Shown here one piece after another: positions 8,531 to 16,564 of a stretch of 48,582 nucleotides of DNA. Made by a program: the position numbers and the translations under genes. The notes under the pieces were generated by a model. It was not told the DNA's origin, searched no databases, and saw only the letters and a list, made by a program, of their open reading frames with translations. Origin of the DNA: Candidatus Copromonas faecavium (nom. illeg.) (lineage in GTDB: Bacteria > Bacillota > Clostridia > Lachnospirales > Lachnospiraceae); assembly GCA_018712915.1 (NCBI GenBank), contig DVGC01000015.1, forward strand, positions 1 through 48,582. Reading direction: 5' to 3'. Positions within the stretch are counted from its first letter, which is position 1; the number at the start of each line of letters is the position of its first letter.

Positions 8531-8571
8531 AAAAAGGAGTCATTCGGAAACAGGACCGGGGACTCCTTTTT
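8531..8571. terminator. Bidirectional terminator between the ATPase and the binding-protein gene
   Basis: AAAAAGGAGTC (8531-8541) pairs with GACTCCTTTTT (8561-8571). The A-run on one side and the T-run on the other allow termination of the rightward ATPase transcript and of the convergent leftward gene ending at 8587. Confidence 0.85.
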
Positions 8572-8586
8572 CAGACCGTACGGGAT

Positions 8587-9603
8587 TTAATTGGCTGCGA
8601 TTCCCAGGGCAGCAGCATAATCCCGGTATTCCTCATACCACTGGTTGTAAAGATCCTGTTCCAGGACGTCGTCAATAATTTCATTGATCCGCTCTGTGAG
8701 CTCATCTTCTCCTTTGGGGATTCCGATTCTGGTTCCCTGGGTTTCCGGATCCACGGTAAAGTAAAAGCCGGGCAGAATCATCAAACTGCTGTCAGGATTG
8801 GTGTCCAGGTAAAGCTGTGCCATTTTCAGGTGTGCGGCAGCCGCATCGGCCCGTCCGGCTTCCACCAACAGGAAACCATCATTGGTGGAGGAAACTCTTT
8901 GGTACCTGCCATAAGCAGGAATCTGGGTTTCTACCATCTGTTCCTGAATCGAGCCGTTCTGGGCGGCCACAACTTTGTCTGCCAGATCATCCACCGTTTT
9001 TATCTGATCCGCGTCTTCCTTCCGGATCAAAAGGCCATAGGCGGTCTGCGGATCTTCGCTTCCGAAATAATACCCCTCGGAAAGGTTCATGGCCTCTGCC
9101 CGTTCCGGCGTATAGGCCAGTGCGGAAATGGCCAGGTCATATTTTCCTGTGGTGACGCTGCCGAGAACACTGGTAAAATCCATGGGACGAAGCCGCAGCT
9201 CCACGCCTAATTCATCGGCGATGTATTTGGCCAGTTCAATGTCTGCGCCAACATACTGGTCATCGCCGGTTTTTGTCGGATCGATAAATTCCTGCGGAGC
9301 AAAGGCCGGTTCCGTTGCCACTTCGATATATCCCTGATTTAAAATTTTCTCCAGCCGGTTGGAAGCAGATGTCGTTTCTTCCGGATTGGAGGATGCGTGC
9401 GCGTCATCGGTGTCCGGGTTTCCTGCGGAAGATGCGTCTTCATCGCTGATATTGGAAGATAGGAGTTCCCCGCCGGTGTCCAGGCTTTCAGAAGAAAGCG
9501 CAGGAGCGGCTGCCTGGGCCATTGAAGGGGCGCAGCCGGAAAGTGAAAAAGCGGATATGGAAAGGGAAGCACTAAGAGCCAGAACCAGAGTTGTTTTTTT
9601 CAT
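8587..9603 (-). CDS. Amino-acid-type ABC transporter substrate-binding lipoprotein (SBP_bac_3)
   Basis: A 338-residue secreted lipoprotein: a signal peptide ends in the lipobox LSGC, so the mature N-terminal Cys is lipidated and held on the outer face of the membrane. A Ser/Ala/Asp-rich linker follows (to about 80), then a family 3 binding domain (EVATEPAFAPQEF and VGADIELAKYIADELGVEL motifs) typical of polar amino acid importers such as those for glutamine or cystine. No permease or ATPase gene adjoins it, so it either works with a transporter encoded elsewhere or acts as a sensor ligand-binder. The ATG at 9603 lies behind AGGAGG; it has its own consensus promoter. Confidence 0.9.
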   Translation of the reverse strand: MKKTTLVLALSASLSISAFSLSGCAPSMAQAAAPALSSESLDTGGELLSSNISDEDASSAGNPDTDDAHASSNPEETTSASNRLEKILNQGYIEVATEPAFAPQEFIDPTKTGDDQYVGADIELAKYIADELGVELRLRPMDFTSVLGSVTTGKYDLAISALAYTPERAEAMNLSEGYYFGSEDPQTAYGLLIRKEDADQIKTVDDLADKVVAAQNGSIQEQMVETQIPAYGRYQRVSSTNDGFLLVEAGRADAAAAHLKMAQLYLDTNPDSSLMILPGFYFTVDPETQGTRIGIPKGEDELTERINEIIDDVLEQDLYNQWYEEYRDYAAALGIAAN

Positions 9604-9636
9604 AAAGGTGTTCCTCCTGTTGATTTCTCAAATTAT

Positions 9637-9699
9637 CAATTTACTATGGTAAATTGCTACTATGAGAAAGAGTATAACGAAGAAGGAAAGAATTGTCAA
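9637..9699 (-). promoter_or_regulatory. Promoter and palindromic operator of the binding-lipoprotein gene
   Basis: On the minus strand TTGACA (9694-9699), a 17-bp spacer and TATACT (9671-9676) make a near-consensus promoter. In the leader, CAATTTAC-TATG-GTAAATTG (9637-9656) is a perfect 8-bp inverted repeat about 10 bp past the expected transcription start, a classic operator position. The cognate regulator is not evident. Confidence 0.75.
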
Positions 9700-9806
9700 G
9701 ATTTTTTTCTGGTTCATGGGATTTTTGACAATTTGGATAAAAAGCTTACAGAGATATCGTCCTTTCCTGAAATTCCGTACAATGTGGCTCACTGCTATAT
9801 GGGGAT

Positions 9807-11183
9807 TTATGAAAAATGCGGCTGGGCCGGCAGGGAAAGTCTGATCTTCAATCCGTGGGGGATGCTGCTGGAAAAAGAAATGGTTCCATGATGAGCCCTG
9901 ACAATCTGCACGACCAGCTTCAGGCCCAAACCATGTTCTGATGTTCCGCTGCTGTCCTGCGTGCTTGCAATGGCATCCCCCCGATTCAGAGCTTTCAGTG
10001 ATTCCTGAGAAATTCCCGCTCCATTATCGGAAATGATACAGAGGCAGTACCCGTTTTCCTCACCAACAGAAAGCGTGATCTTACACCCCTGCGGATTGTG
10101 GGTGATACTGTTGAAAAGTAGGTTATTCAGCATACGCCGCAGGAGTCCGTCATCTCCTAAAAGACGAATGGAGTGCCCTGGCTGCATCTCGGTTAATACA
10201 ATTTCGTACCGGCTGTCCAGCCCGCTGTTCAGGACTTCGCCGACAGTCTGACGGCAGATCTCTGCCCAGTCCACTTCCTTGAAGCGGACTGGCTGGAGTG
10301 CATATTCTAACTTTGTGGTCAGGTTCAAATCATCGATCAGCCGTTTCATCTTTTCGCTTTCCCGGCGGATGATGCCTGCCTGTTTTCTGGCTTCCTGCGG
10401 AAGAGCGCAGTCATCTTCCAATTCGCTGGCATACCCCAGGACCATTGAAAGCGGTGTGCGAATGTCATGGGATATACCGCGAATCCACTCCGCTCTTGTG
10501 TTATCCTTTTTTTTCATGTAATCTGCCGCCCGGTTTAACCCTGCGTTTATTTCAGCCAGCTCGCCCTGTTCTTCCAAATGTGACGGGATGCCGCTGCTTA
10601 ACTTCTGGATGCCCTGCAGAATTGGTGTCATCGCTTTTTCTACTTTCCGCGTGTTCCGCAGAATCAGAAAAACAATCAGCAGCAGATTGATAAAAAAGAC
10701 CGCCGCGATTCCGCTGAACATGATTCCCATGTAGGGCCATTCCAGGGAGAAGTAATATTTCACCAGCGTTCCCGGCGGGTAACCGATGACCAGGAGGCAG
10801 CCGTCCGTACGCGTCCAGATTTTTACCGGATAGTCGTTGAGATACCAGCGGCTGAAAGAAGCTACTTCCGCACTGGTATAGGAACGCGGCAGGGTTTCCG
10901 GCAGATTCTGCTGCCAGACCACGTCACCATTTTCATCTAACAGCATGGCCCAGGAAGATTGCTTCTCTAACATGGAAAGAGCGGTGTCATCTGCGCTCCA
11001 ATTCCCATCCTGCAGCACAAGATGGTCTGAAAAATCACCAGCGGAAAAAGAAGAATCTGAACTGCTCATGGTTCCCGCAACCATGATGGCAAAGAGCAGT
11101 ATGAGATTGACCGTCAGAAACAAAAGCAAGATTGCGGCGGTGGAAAGAATGTACCGCCGGAAGAAGCGCTGCACCGGATTCAT
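9807..11183 (-). CDS. Two-component sensor histidine kinase (NisK/CprK-like)
   Basis: A 458-residue membrane kinase. Helices at about 12-36 and 152-176 enclose a ~115-residue extracellular sensor segment; then come a HAMP-like linker, the H-box GISHDIRTPL with phospho-acceptor His239, and the ATPase motifs NLLFNSITHNP (N box), DNGAGI (G1) and GTSEHGLGL (G2). Its gene overlaps the response regulator gene by 4 bp and both face the LanFEG-like transporter operon. The arrangement matches CprK-CprR-CprABC of Clostridioides difficile and other lantibiotic-sensing systems, so the likely signal is a cationic or lantibiotic peptide. That function is inferred from context. Confidence 0.9.
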   Translation of the reverse strand: MNPVQRFFRRYILSTAAILLLFLTVNLILLFAIMVAGTMSSSDSSFSAGDFSDHLVLQDGNWSADDTALSMLEKQSSWAMLLDENGDVVWQQNLPETLPRSYTSAEVASFSRWYLNDYPVKIWTRTDGCLLVIGYPPGTLVKYYFSLEWPYMGIMFSGIAAVFFINLLLIVFLILRNTRKVEKAMTPILQGIQKLSSGIPSHLEEQGELAEINAGLNRAADYMKKKDNTRAEWIRGISHDIRTPLSMVLGYASELEDDCALPQEARKQAGIIRRESEKMKRLIDDLNLTTKLEYALQPVRFKEVDWAEICRQTVGEVLNSGLDSRYEIVLTEMQPGHSIRLLGDDGLLRRMLNNLLFNSITHNPQGCKITLSVGEENGYCLCIISDNGAGISQESLKALNRGDAIASTQDSSGTSEHGLGLKLVVQIVRAHHGTISFSSSIPHGLKIRLSLPAQPHFS

Positions 11184-11875
11184 GATGATCCCTCCTTAAG
11201 ATTGAGGCGGTATCCAAGGCCTTTCACGGTAATCAGGGAGACCGGTTTTGACGGGTTTTTTTCGATTTTTTCCCGCAGATGCCGGATGTGGGTCGAGAGG
11301 GTGCTTTCGTATCCCTGCCAGAATTCTCCGCAGATTGTCTCGCACAGGATACCTGTGGTAACGATCCGCCCGGCGTTTTGATACAGCTTTTTAAAAAGCA
11401 GCAGTTCTTTGGCGGTCAGCGTCAGCGTTTCATTGTCTTTTCGCACTTCTGCATTGGCCATGTCCACGGTGGAACCGGCCAGTTCTGCGATTTCGTTTTG
11501 ATTCGGATAGGCACGGTTAAGAATCGCACTAACCCGGAGCAGCAGTTCTTTGGGTAAGAATGGTTTGGGAAGGTAGTCGTCTGCGCCGATTTCCAGCCCC
11601 TCGATGCGGTCTTCCGCCTCTCCGCGTGCTGTAAGCATCAGGACGGGCACCCGGCTTGTCCGGCGGATTTCTTTCAAAAACGAAAATCCATCCATACACG
11701 GCATCATCACATCCAGTACAATGAGGTTTGGCTGGGCTTCCCGCCATATCCGCAGCGCCTCAGAGCCGGACGAGGCAGTCAGAAGGTTCGTATATCCCGC
11801 CCGCCGGAAAATCGAGAGCAGCATTTCCAGTAAATCCCGGTCGTCATCGACCAATAACAGTTTATGATGCAGCAT
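11180..11875 (-). CDS. OmpR-family response regulator (CprR-like)
   Basis: A 231-residue regulator: receiver domain with the acidic pocket DDD (10-12), phospho-acceptor Asp55 in LIVLDVMMP and Lys in the PKPFLPKELL loop, followed by a winged-helix DNA-binding domain ending with the usual VKGLGYRL. The frame opens at 11902, but ATG 11875, eight bases behind AAAGGA, gives the standard N-terminus. It is co-translated with the kinase (ATGA overlap). The likely targets are direct repeats upstream of the divergent transporter operon. Confidence 0.93.
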   Translation of the reverse strand: MLHHKLLLVDDDRDLLEMLLSIFRRAGYTNLLTASSGSEALRIWREAQPNLIVLDVMMPCMDGFSFLKEIRRTSRVPVLMLTARGEAEDRIEGLEIGADDYLPKPFLPKELLLRVSAILNRAYPNQNEIAELAGSTVDMANAEVRKDNETLTLTAKELLLFKKLYQNAGRIVTTGILCETICGEFWQGYESTLSTHIRHLREKIEKNPSKPVSLITVKGLGYRLNLKEGSS

Positions 11876-11955
11876 AATAAAAATCCTTTCATTGCCAGTC
11901 ATGAAACTTCTCGCCGTCTGTCATGTTCTTCATGATACGGTAAAGCATTGTCTTT

Positions 11956-12098
11956 ATTATACCGCAAAGAGTCCCGGATTCCTATTCTGTGCCCGAAATC
12001 TCAGAGATAATTCAAGGTTGGCGCGGGAATCCCGCAGACATAATTCAGAGATCATTTAAGCTTTGCTCAGCGTTATCTCAAGGTTGGGATGGTATGTT
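11956..12098. promoter_or_regulatory. Divergent control region of the two-component and transporter genes
   Basis: A minus-strand TATAAT (11956-11961) with a poor -35 serves the regulator-kinase pair. Toward the transporter, TCAAGGTTGG occurs at 12012-12021 and 12078-12087, 66 bp apart, with a related ATAATTCAGAGAT between them (12040-12052) and a 13-bp palindrome GCGGGAATCCCGC (12023-12035). A weak TATGTT (12093-12098) may be the activator-dependent -10. Direct repeats just upstream of a promoter are typical OmpR-family sites. Confidence 0.5.
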
Positions 12099-12127
12099 AA
12101 AACCATCACGAAAGGAGGAATTTGCTC

Positions 12128-13051
12128 ATGAGCGATTATGTGATTGAAACCTGTGGTCTTACGAAAAAATATGGAGAACAAATCAGCGTATCTGATCTGT
12201 CCATGCATGTAAGGAAAGGGCGCATCTATGGCCTGCTGGGCCGCAACGGTGCCGGAAAGACCACCACCATGCGGATGCTTTTGGGGCTTACGATGCCAAC
12301 CTCCGGAGAGGTGAAGATACTCGGCAGGCCGCTTCACGGCAATGAAAAGAATATCCTGCCCCGCACCGGTTCGCTGATCGAGTCACCCGGGTTTTATCCG
12401 AATCTGACGGGAACGGAAAACCTTGAGATTTTTGCCAGACTGCGGGGACTGAAAGGATCCAAATACATCAGGGATGCTCTGGAGGTTGTCAATCTGCCGT
12501 ACCGGGATAAAAAGCTGTTTTCTCAGTATTCGCTGGGCATGAAGCAGCGCCTGGCCATTGCGCTGGCCGTCATGCACAATCCGGAGCTGCTGATTCTGGA
12601 TGAGCCTATCAATGGACTGGATCCCATCGGAATCGCAGAGATGCGCGGCTTTATCCGGGGACTGTGCGATGATGCAGGGAAAACCATTTTGATTTCCAGC
12701 CACATTTTGTCCGAGATTTCTCTGCTGGCGGATGATGTTGGGATCATCGACCACGGCGTTTTGCTGGAGGAAGAAAGTCTTGAAAAACTGGAAGCAAAGA
12801 ACGGGAAATATTTCCGATTCACGGTTTCCAATGCGCCGCTGGCGGCCAATCTGCTCCAGTCCAGGCTGGGGATTCAGAGAGTAAAAGCAGATAACGCCCA
12901 TGAGCTGACCGTTCGTGATCTTCATCTGGATGCCGGAGCGGCAGTCCGACTGTTTGTGGACGCGGGGCTGTCTGTATCGGATGCACATCTTTATGAGAAT
13001 ACGCTGGAGGATTATTTTAAACAGGTTACTGGGGGTGAGGGCATTGCTTAA
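12128..13051 (+). CDS. Lantibiotic-immunity-type ABC transporter, ATPase (LanF/CprA-like)
   Basis: A 307-residue ATPase of the BcrA/LanF group. Walker A GRNGAGKT is at 38-45, the signature is YSLGMKQR and Walker B ends LLILDEPINGLD, followed by the H-loop SSHILSEI. With the next two permeases it should form a complex that expels lantibiotic-type peptides from the membrane. The start is ATG 12128, nine bases behind AGGAGG; the in-frame TTG at 12122 is too close to that site. The 3' end overlaps the next gene by 8 bp. It is probably activated by the divergent two-component system. Confidence 0.93.
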   Translation: MSDYVIETCGLTKKYGEQISVSDLSMHVRKGRIYGLLGRNGAGKTTTMRMLLGLTMPTSGEVKILGRPLHGNEKNILPRTGSLIESPGFYPNLTGTENLEIFARLRGLKGSKYIRDALEVVNLPYRDKKLFSQYSLGMKQRLAIALAVMHNPELLILDEPINGLDPIGIAEMRGFIRGLCDDAGKTILISSHILSEISLLADDVGIIDHGVLLEEESLEKLEAKNGKYFRFTVSNAPLAANLLQSRLGIQRVKADNAHELTVRDLHLDAGAAVRLFVDAGLSVSDAHLYENTLEDYFKQVTGGEGIA

Positions 13052-13847
13052 ACTTTTATATTGTGAATGCTTAAAGCTGCGGCGCAGGCCTTTGTTTTTC
13101 GCGGCTCCCGCCTTGTCTGCTCTGATTCCATTAGGATGTGCCCTGTTTTTACCGGACTTTCGGGAGTTCACCAATGGGGCGCAGGCGGTGGACGGCATGA
13201 TGTCCACGCTGTTCCAAATGAGCGCCTATCTGCTGCTGATGCCGACTCTTGTGGTGCTGGCTGCCAATCTGTTCTTTGCAGAGCAGGATAATGACACCTT
13301 AAAGAATTTACTGACTGTGCCGGTGAGTAAGTCCGCCCTGACCATGGCAAAAACGGCCCTGCTGTTTTTCTTTTCCATTGCTTTTATGGCGGTGGGAGGG
13401 CTGGCGGTTCTGGCGATTGTGATGGCCGCCGGATGGGAGCCGGTGGGATTCTGGCGGCTCTTTTTTGTGGGAATCGGGGAAGGGATCCTGATGTGGGCCG
13501 GGGCTCTGCCCTGTGTTCTTCTGGTTGTGCTTTTAAACCGCAGCTATATCGTTTCTGTGGTTGTCACTTTTTTCTATACGGCGGTCAACTATATTTTTGG
13601 CATGAGCGATTATTTTATCATGCAGCCGTTGGGAATCAATCCGGGGACGCTGCTTCCCGGAACGCTGGCTTTTCGCTGGTTCTTCCAGTATCTGGATATT
13701 TCCGATGCCGGTACTGAGATGGCGGAGCTTCTGGAACGGATCAGCCCTTATTTTGTGACAACGTCTCAGGCCTTTTTGGTTATTACCATAGAATCGGCGG
13801 CGTTCCTGATTTTGATTGCGTTGGTCTATAAGCGCCAGAGCTGCTAA
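13044..13847 (+). CDS. Lantibiotic-immunity-type ABC permease (LanE/CprB-like)
   Basis: A 267-residue six-helix permease of the MutE/EpiE kind; DTLKNLLTVPVSK is a conserved segment of LanE/LanG subunits. The best start is TTG 13044, because GGGGGTGA at 13031-13038 is an almost complete Shine-Dalgarno sequence at the right distance and the protein then begins with the usual LLKLLYCECLKLRR. A GTG at 13035 lies inside that site. The gene overlaps the ATPase gene by 8 bp, implying translational coupling. Confidence 0.88.
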   Translation: MLKLLYCECLKLRRRPLFFAAPALSALIPLGCALFLPDFREFTNGAQAVDGMMSTLFQMSAYLLLMPTLVVLAANLFFAEQDNDTLKNLLTVPVSKSALTMAKTALLFFFSIAFMAVGGLAVLAIVMAAGWEPVGFWRLFFVGIGEGILMWAGALPCVLLVVLLNRSYIVSVVVTFFYTAVNYIFGMSDYFIMQPLGINPGTLLPGTLAFRWFFQYLDISDAGTEMAELLERISPYFVTTSQAFLVITIESAAFLILIALVYKRQSC

Positions 13848-13860
13848 GGAGGTGTATGTC

Positions 13861-14655
13861 ATGTGGAACATTCTGAATGGGGAATGGCGGAAGCTGAGGC
13901 GATGCCAGATTTTATTTGTTGGCATTGTGGCGCTGGCTCTCTGCCCTGTGGTGCAATATGGCACCCAGCTAATCGTCAATCCGGAGCTTCGGGACCCCAA
14001 CTATACATTTGCAAGCCTGTTTGACAATGTGATCTGGGGAAATACGCAGATTTTCCTGCCGATTTCTCTGGTCATGATTGGCGGATGGATGATTGACCGG
14101 GAAAATACGAACGACACTTTGAAGAATCTGCTGACGGTTCCGGTACCTTATCAGAAGCTGCTGGGCGGAAAACTGATGGCTGCGATTTTCCTGTCTCTGT
14201 TATTCGGACTTTATAGTGCAGCCGTCACGATTTTGACGGGCACGATTGTCGGTCTGGATGGGCTTTCTGCCGCCCTTTTGTTACGGCAGGGGGGACAGGT
14301 AATTGCTGCCGCCTTTTTTACCTGCCTGGTCTGCATGCCGATGATTTTGATTTTCGGCCAGATCCGGGGAGCCTATCTTGGTGGTTCGCTTCTGACGTTT
14401 TTTCTTGGATACTGCATCCTGTTTTTCAAGAGCGGCGTTCTGCTTTCCGCCTATCCGTTTTCTGCGGCGCTGATTCTCGCCGGGTTTGATATGCAGGCGT
14501 ATAACGGCGCTGTACAGGCCCCCAGCATGCTGCTGGCGCTGGCCGGTATGGCGGCGGTTCTTGTTCTGACAGTGGGGATTTTGCTTTTTTCGCATCCTGG
14601 CAGCAGAAAGGAAGTTCATAAGAAGAAAAAAGCCGGAAGAAAACGTGCCAAATGA
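13861..14655 (+). CDS. Lantibiotic-immunity-type ABC permease (LanG/CprC-like)
   Basis: A 264-residue permease with about six membrane helices and the same internal segment (DTLKNLLTVPVPY) as its neighbour, showing that the two permeases are paralogues. The C-terminus is a highly basic cytoplasmic tail (KEVHKKKKAGRKRAK). The start is ATG 13861 behind AAGGAGG. It is the last gene of the three-gene operon; a terminator follows within 50 bases. Confidence 0.9.
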   Translation: MWNILNGEWRKLRRCQILFVGIVALALCPVVQYGTQLIVNPELRDPNYTFASLFDNVIWGNTQIFLPISLVMIGGWMIDRENTNDTLKNLLTVPVPYQKLLGGKLMAAIFLSLLFGLYSAAVTILTGTIVGLDGLSAALLLRQGGQVIAAAFFTCLVCMPMILIFGQIRGAYLGGSLLTFFLGYCILFFKSGVLLSAYPFSAALILAGFDMQAYNGAVQAPSMLLALAGMAAVLVLTVGILLFSHPGSRKEVHKKKKAGRKRAK

Positions 14656-14701
14656 AGACACGCCTGAAGAAGGAAGAGCATAAAAAGGTTAAACAAGGAC
14701 C

Positions 14702-14763
14702 ATACGGAGCGGCTGTTTTGGCAGATGATTCATCTGCTTTTGCAGCAGCTCCGTATTTTTTGC
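14702..14763 (+). terminator. Rho-independent terminator of the transporter operon
   Basis: ATACGGAGC (14702-14710) pairs perfectly with GCTCCGTAT (14748-14756). The stem is extended by an inner GCTG/CAGC and a nested GCAGAT/ATCTGC hairpin, and is followed by a run of T. Confidence 0.85.
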
Positions 14764-14857
14764 AGAAAGCTTTGGAATATGTAAGAAGTAAGATTTGCTT
14801 AAGCCGTCCGGACACAGGAACGACTTTTTTGTTCTGGTGCCTGAGAAAGAAGAACCG

Positions 14858-15325
14858 TCAGGCTGCTGGCTCTGCGGCTGCTTTTTCCAGGGCAGCTTTT
14901 ACGGCATTTACCAGAGCCATGGAAGTATACTGGGAACCGGCCGGGTATTCCAGGCCTTCCAGAGACTGGTTGGCAAGAATCTGTTCTGCCAGGGTGTCCA
15001 TGGCCGGCTGCATCAGCGGATACATGGTGGCGACCGAATCGCTTAAGGGAACCAGAGAAACAGAAGTAATGCGGTCAGAGCTTACGGTTACTTCCACATT
15101 GACGTTCTGGCTGCCAAGGACAATGGAGGCAGAATAGAGTCCCGGAGTGTACAGGGAAGAAACAGAGGCTGAGGATACGGAAGAACTTTCCGATACCGGC
15201 AAGTCCTTCTTTGGCCGGAACATAATAAAAAGAAGCAGGATCAGGAGCAGGGCAAAGCCGATAAAAATGGCCGTGTAGATAATCTCCTTCATGCGCAGGA
15301 CAACGATTTTTGTTTTGGAGCTCAT
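14858..15325 (-). CDS. Membrane-anchored FMN-binding-domain-like protein
   Basis: A 155-residue protein with one N-terminal membrane helix (about 13-35), a Ser-rich linker and a C-terminal domain resembling FMN_bind (YSASIVLGSQNVNVEVTV and the ITSVSLVPL strand). Family members carry FMN covalently on the Thr of an S/T-G-A-T motif usually followed by xTS. Here the aligned stretch reads AGSQYTS, so the acceptor Thr is Gln and covalent flavin attachment is doubtful. Start ATG 15325 is preceded by AAAGGA. It is a single gene between the transporter operon and lysR. It could be a redox-chain component or a non-flavin derivative of the fold. Confidence 0.7.
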   Translation of the reverse strand: MSSKTKIVVLRMKEIIYTAIFIGFALLLILLLFIMFRPKKDLPVSESSSVSSASVSSLYTPGLYSASIVLGSQNVNVEVTVSSDRITSVSLVPLSDSVATMYPLMQPAMDTLAEQILANQSLEGLEYPAGSQYTSMALVNAVKAALEKAAAEPAA

Positions 15326-15403
15326 GGTTTGGTCCTTTGGATGGGTTTTGTATAGCTTATGAGAGAAGGTCAGCAGATATTCTTTCGGCCATTTAAAAAG
15401 GGA

Positions 15404-15455
15404 AGAAAATAAAAGCCCCCGCCAACATACCCTTAGTGGGTATCTGGGGGGGGGG
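15404..15455 (-). terminator. Terminator of the lysR gene, overlapping its last codons
   Basis: On the minus strand the C-run (15446-15455) and GATACCC pair with GGGTATG and GGCGGGGG (about 15416-15438), followed by CTTTTATTTTC. The stem uses the last codons of lysR. Confidence 0.65.
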
Positions 15456-16344
15456 ATTGCAGAAAATCAGGACGTCCAATGGCAGATGCAAGAATGTCCG
15501 TGAAGTTTTTAACGGCTGGATTGTTATTATCGCGGAGCCAGGCGGCCACAAATTTCCTGACCCGGTAGGGAGGGGAGGTATCCAGGGTACATAAGTCCTT
15601 TGGAAGATAGGGGACAACAAACTGGGGAACAATGGAGATCCCCAGCCCTGCACGGGTCATCAGGAGTTTTGTGTTGTAGGAATTGACCCGGTAAAACCGG
15701 CGGAAGGTGAACCCGTGGGGAATGTAATTGCGGCGGATCTGCTCGTCGGTTCCATCGTTCATGGTGATAAAGCATTCTTTTGAAAATTCGCTCAGACGAA
15801 TGCTGCCCCCGGATGCGAGAGGATGTTTCTGGCTGCAGATAAATCTCCATGGCTGTTCGTCGAGAACAATGTATTCCGCATTGGGAATCTGCTGCAGATA
15901 CTGATCGGTGCTGATAATGATATCGATCAGGTGATCGTTCAGATGTTCAGCCAATGCCTTATATAAAAACTGAGAACAGATAATATCCGCTTTTGGGAAA
16001 ACGGACGCATATTGTGACAGCACGTTATGAAGGATTAAATGCTCATAGACGCCAATACCAAGTTTCAGAGAGCTTTCAAAACCATTGGCCACATTTTGGG
16101 TATGGTAGACAGCGTCTGCATATGCTTCCAGAAGGACGCCCGAACGGCTTAAAAATTCAATGCCGGCGGGGGTCAGCTCCACCTGGCGGTTATCCCGGTA
16201 GAACAGCGCGGCTCCCAGCTCATTTTCCAGGCTGTTGATTTTTTTGCTCATGGCGGTCTGGGTAATATGGCATTCTCTGGCCGCTTTTGTAAAATTCAGG
16301 CAGCGCGCCACAGAAACAAAACACCGAATTGTCGAAATATCCAT
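15433..16344 (-). CDS. LysR family transcriptional regulator
   Basis: A 303-residue regulator with an N-terminal winged helix-turn-helix (FTKAARECHITQTAMSK region, 18-34) and a LysR substrate-binding domain from about 90. It is divergent from the creatininase-led operon, the usual position for a regulator that activates its neighbour when it binds a pathway compound. Start ATG 16344 lies behind GGGAGG. A run of ten C on the coding strand near the 3' end encodes SPPP just before the stop, so slippage would change only the last few residues. Confidence 0.93.
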   Translation of the reverse strand: MDISTIRCFVSVARCLNFTKAARECHITQTAMSKKINSLENELGAALFYRDNRQVELTPAGIEFLSRSGVLLEAYADAVYHTQNVANGFESSLKLGIGVYEHLILHNVLSQYASVFPKADIICSQFLYKALAEHLNDHLIDIIISTDQYLQQIPNAEYIVLDEQPWRFICSQKHPLASGGSIRLSEFSKECFITMNDGTDEQIRRNYIPHGFTFRRFYRVNSYNTKLLMTRAGLGISIVPQFVVPYLPKDLCTLDTSPPYRVRKFVAAWLRDNNNPAVKNFTDILASAIGRPDFLQSPPPDTH

Positions 16345-16391
16345 ATTTACCTCCCATTACAGCGAAAAATCAAGTCTTTTTGGTAATCATG

Positions 16392-16487
16392 CAATAACTT
16401 GTTTTCGTTATACAATAATTTGTCAATATTATATAATAGATGCATGAGTTAAAGAAAAATTTTATACAAAACTCACACAACAATTTG
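16392..16487 (+). promoter_or_regulatory. Candidate LysR binding sites in the divergent control region
   Basis: Three copies of CAA-N4-TTG lie between lysR and the creatininase gene: CAATAACTTG (16392-16401), CAATAATTTG (16413-16422) and CAACAATTTG (16478-16487). The first two are 21 bp (two helical turns) apart, as expected for cooperative LysR dimers. The 220-bp gap is very AT-rich, with TATAAT at 16432-16437 but no clear matching -35, consistent with an activator-dependent promoter. Confidence 0.45.
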
Positions 16488-16564
16488 CAATTGCTTTTAT
16501 TATAAACGAAAAAGATTTACATTTCAATCTTTTCATAAATCATTTAGCGGGGAGGATTTTTATC

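Noticed and set aside
8503..9210. 235-codon plus-strand frame
   Set aside because: It lies antisense to the binding-lipoprotein gene, which has a signal peptide, lipobox and family motifs.
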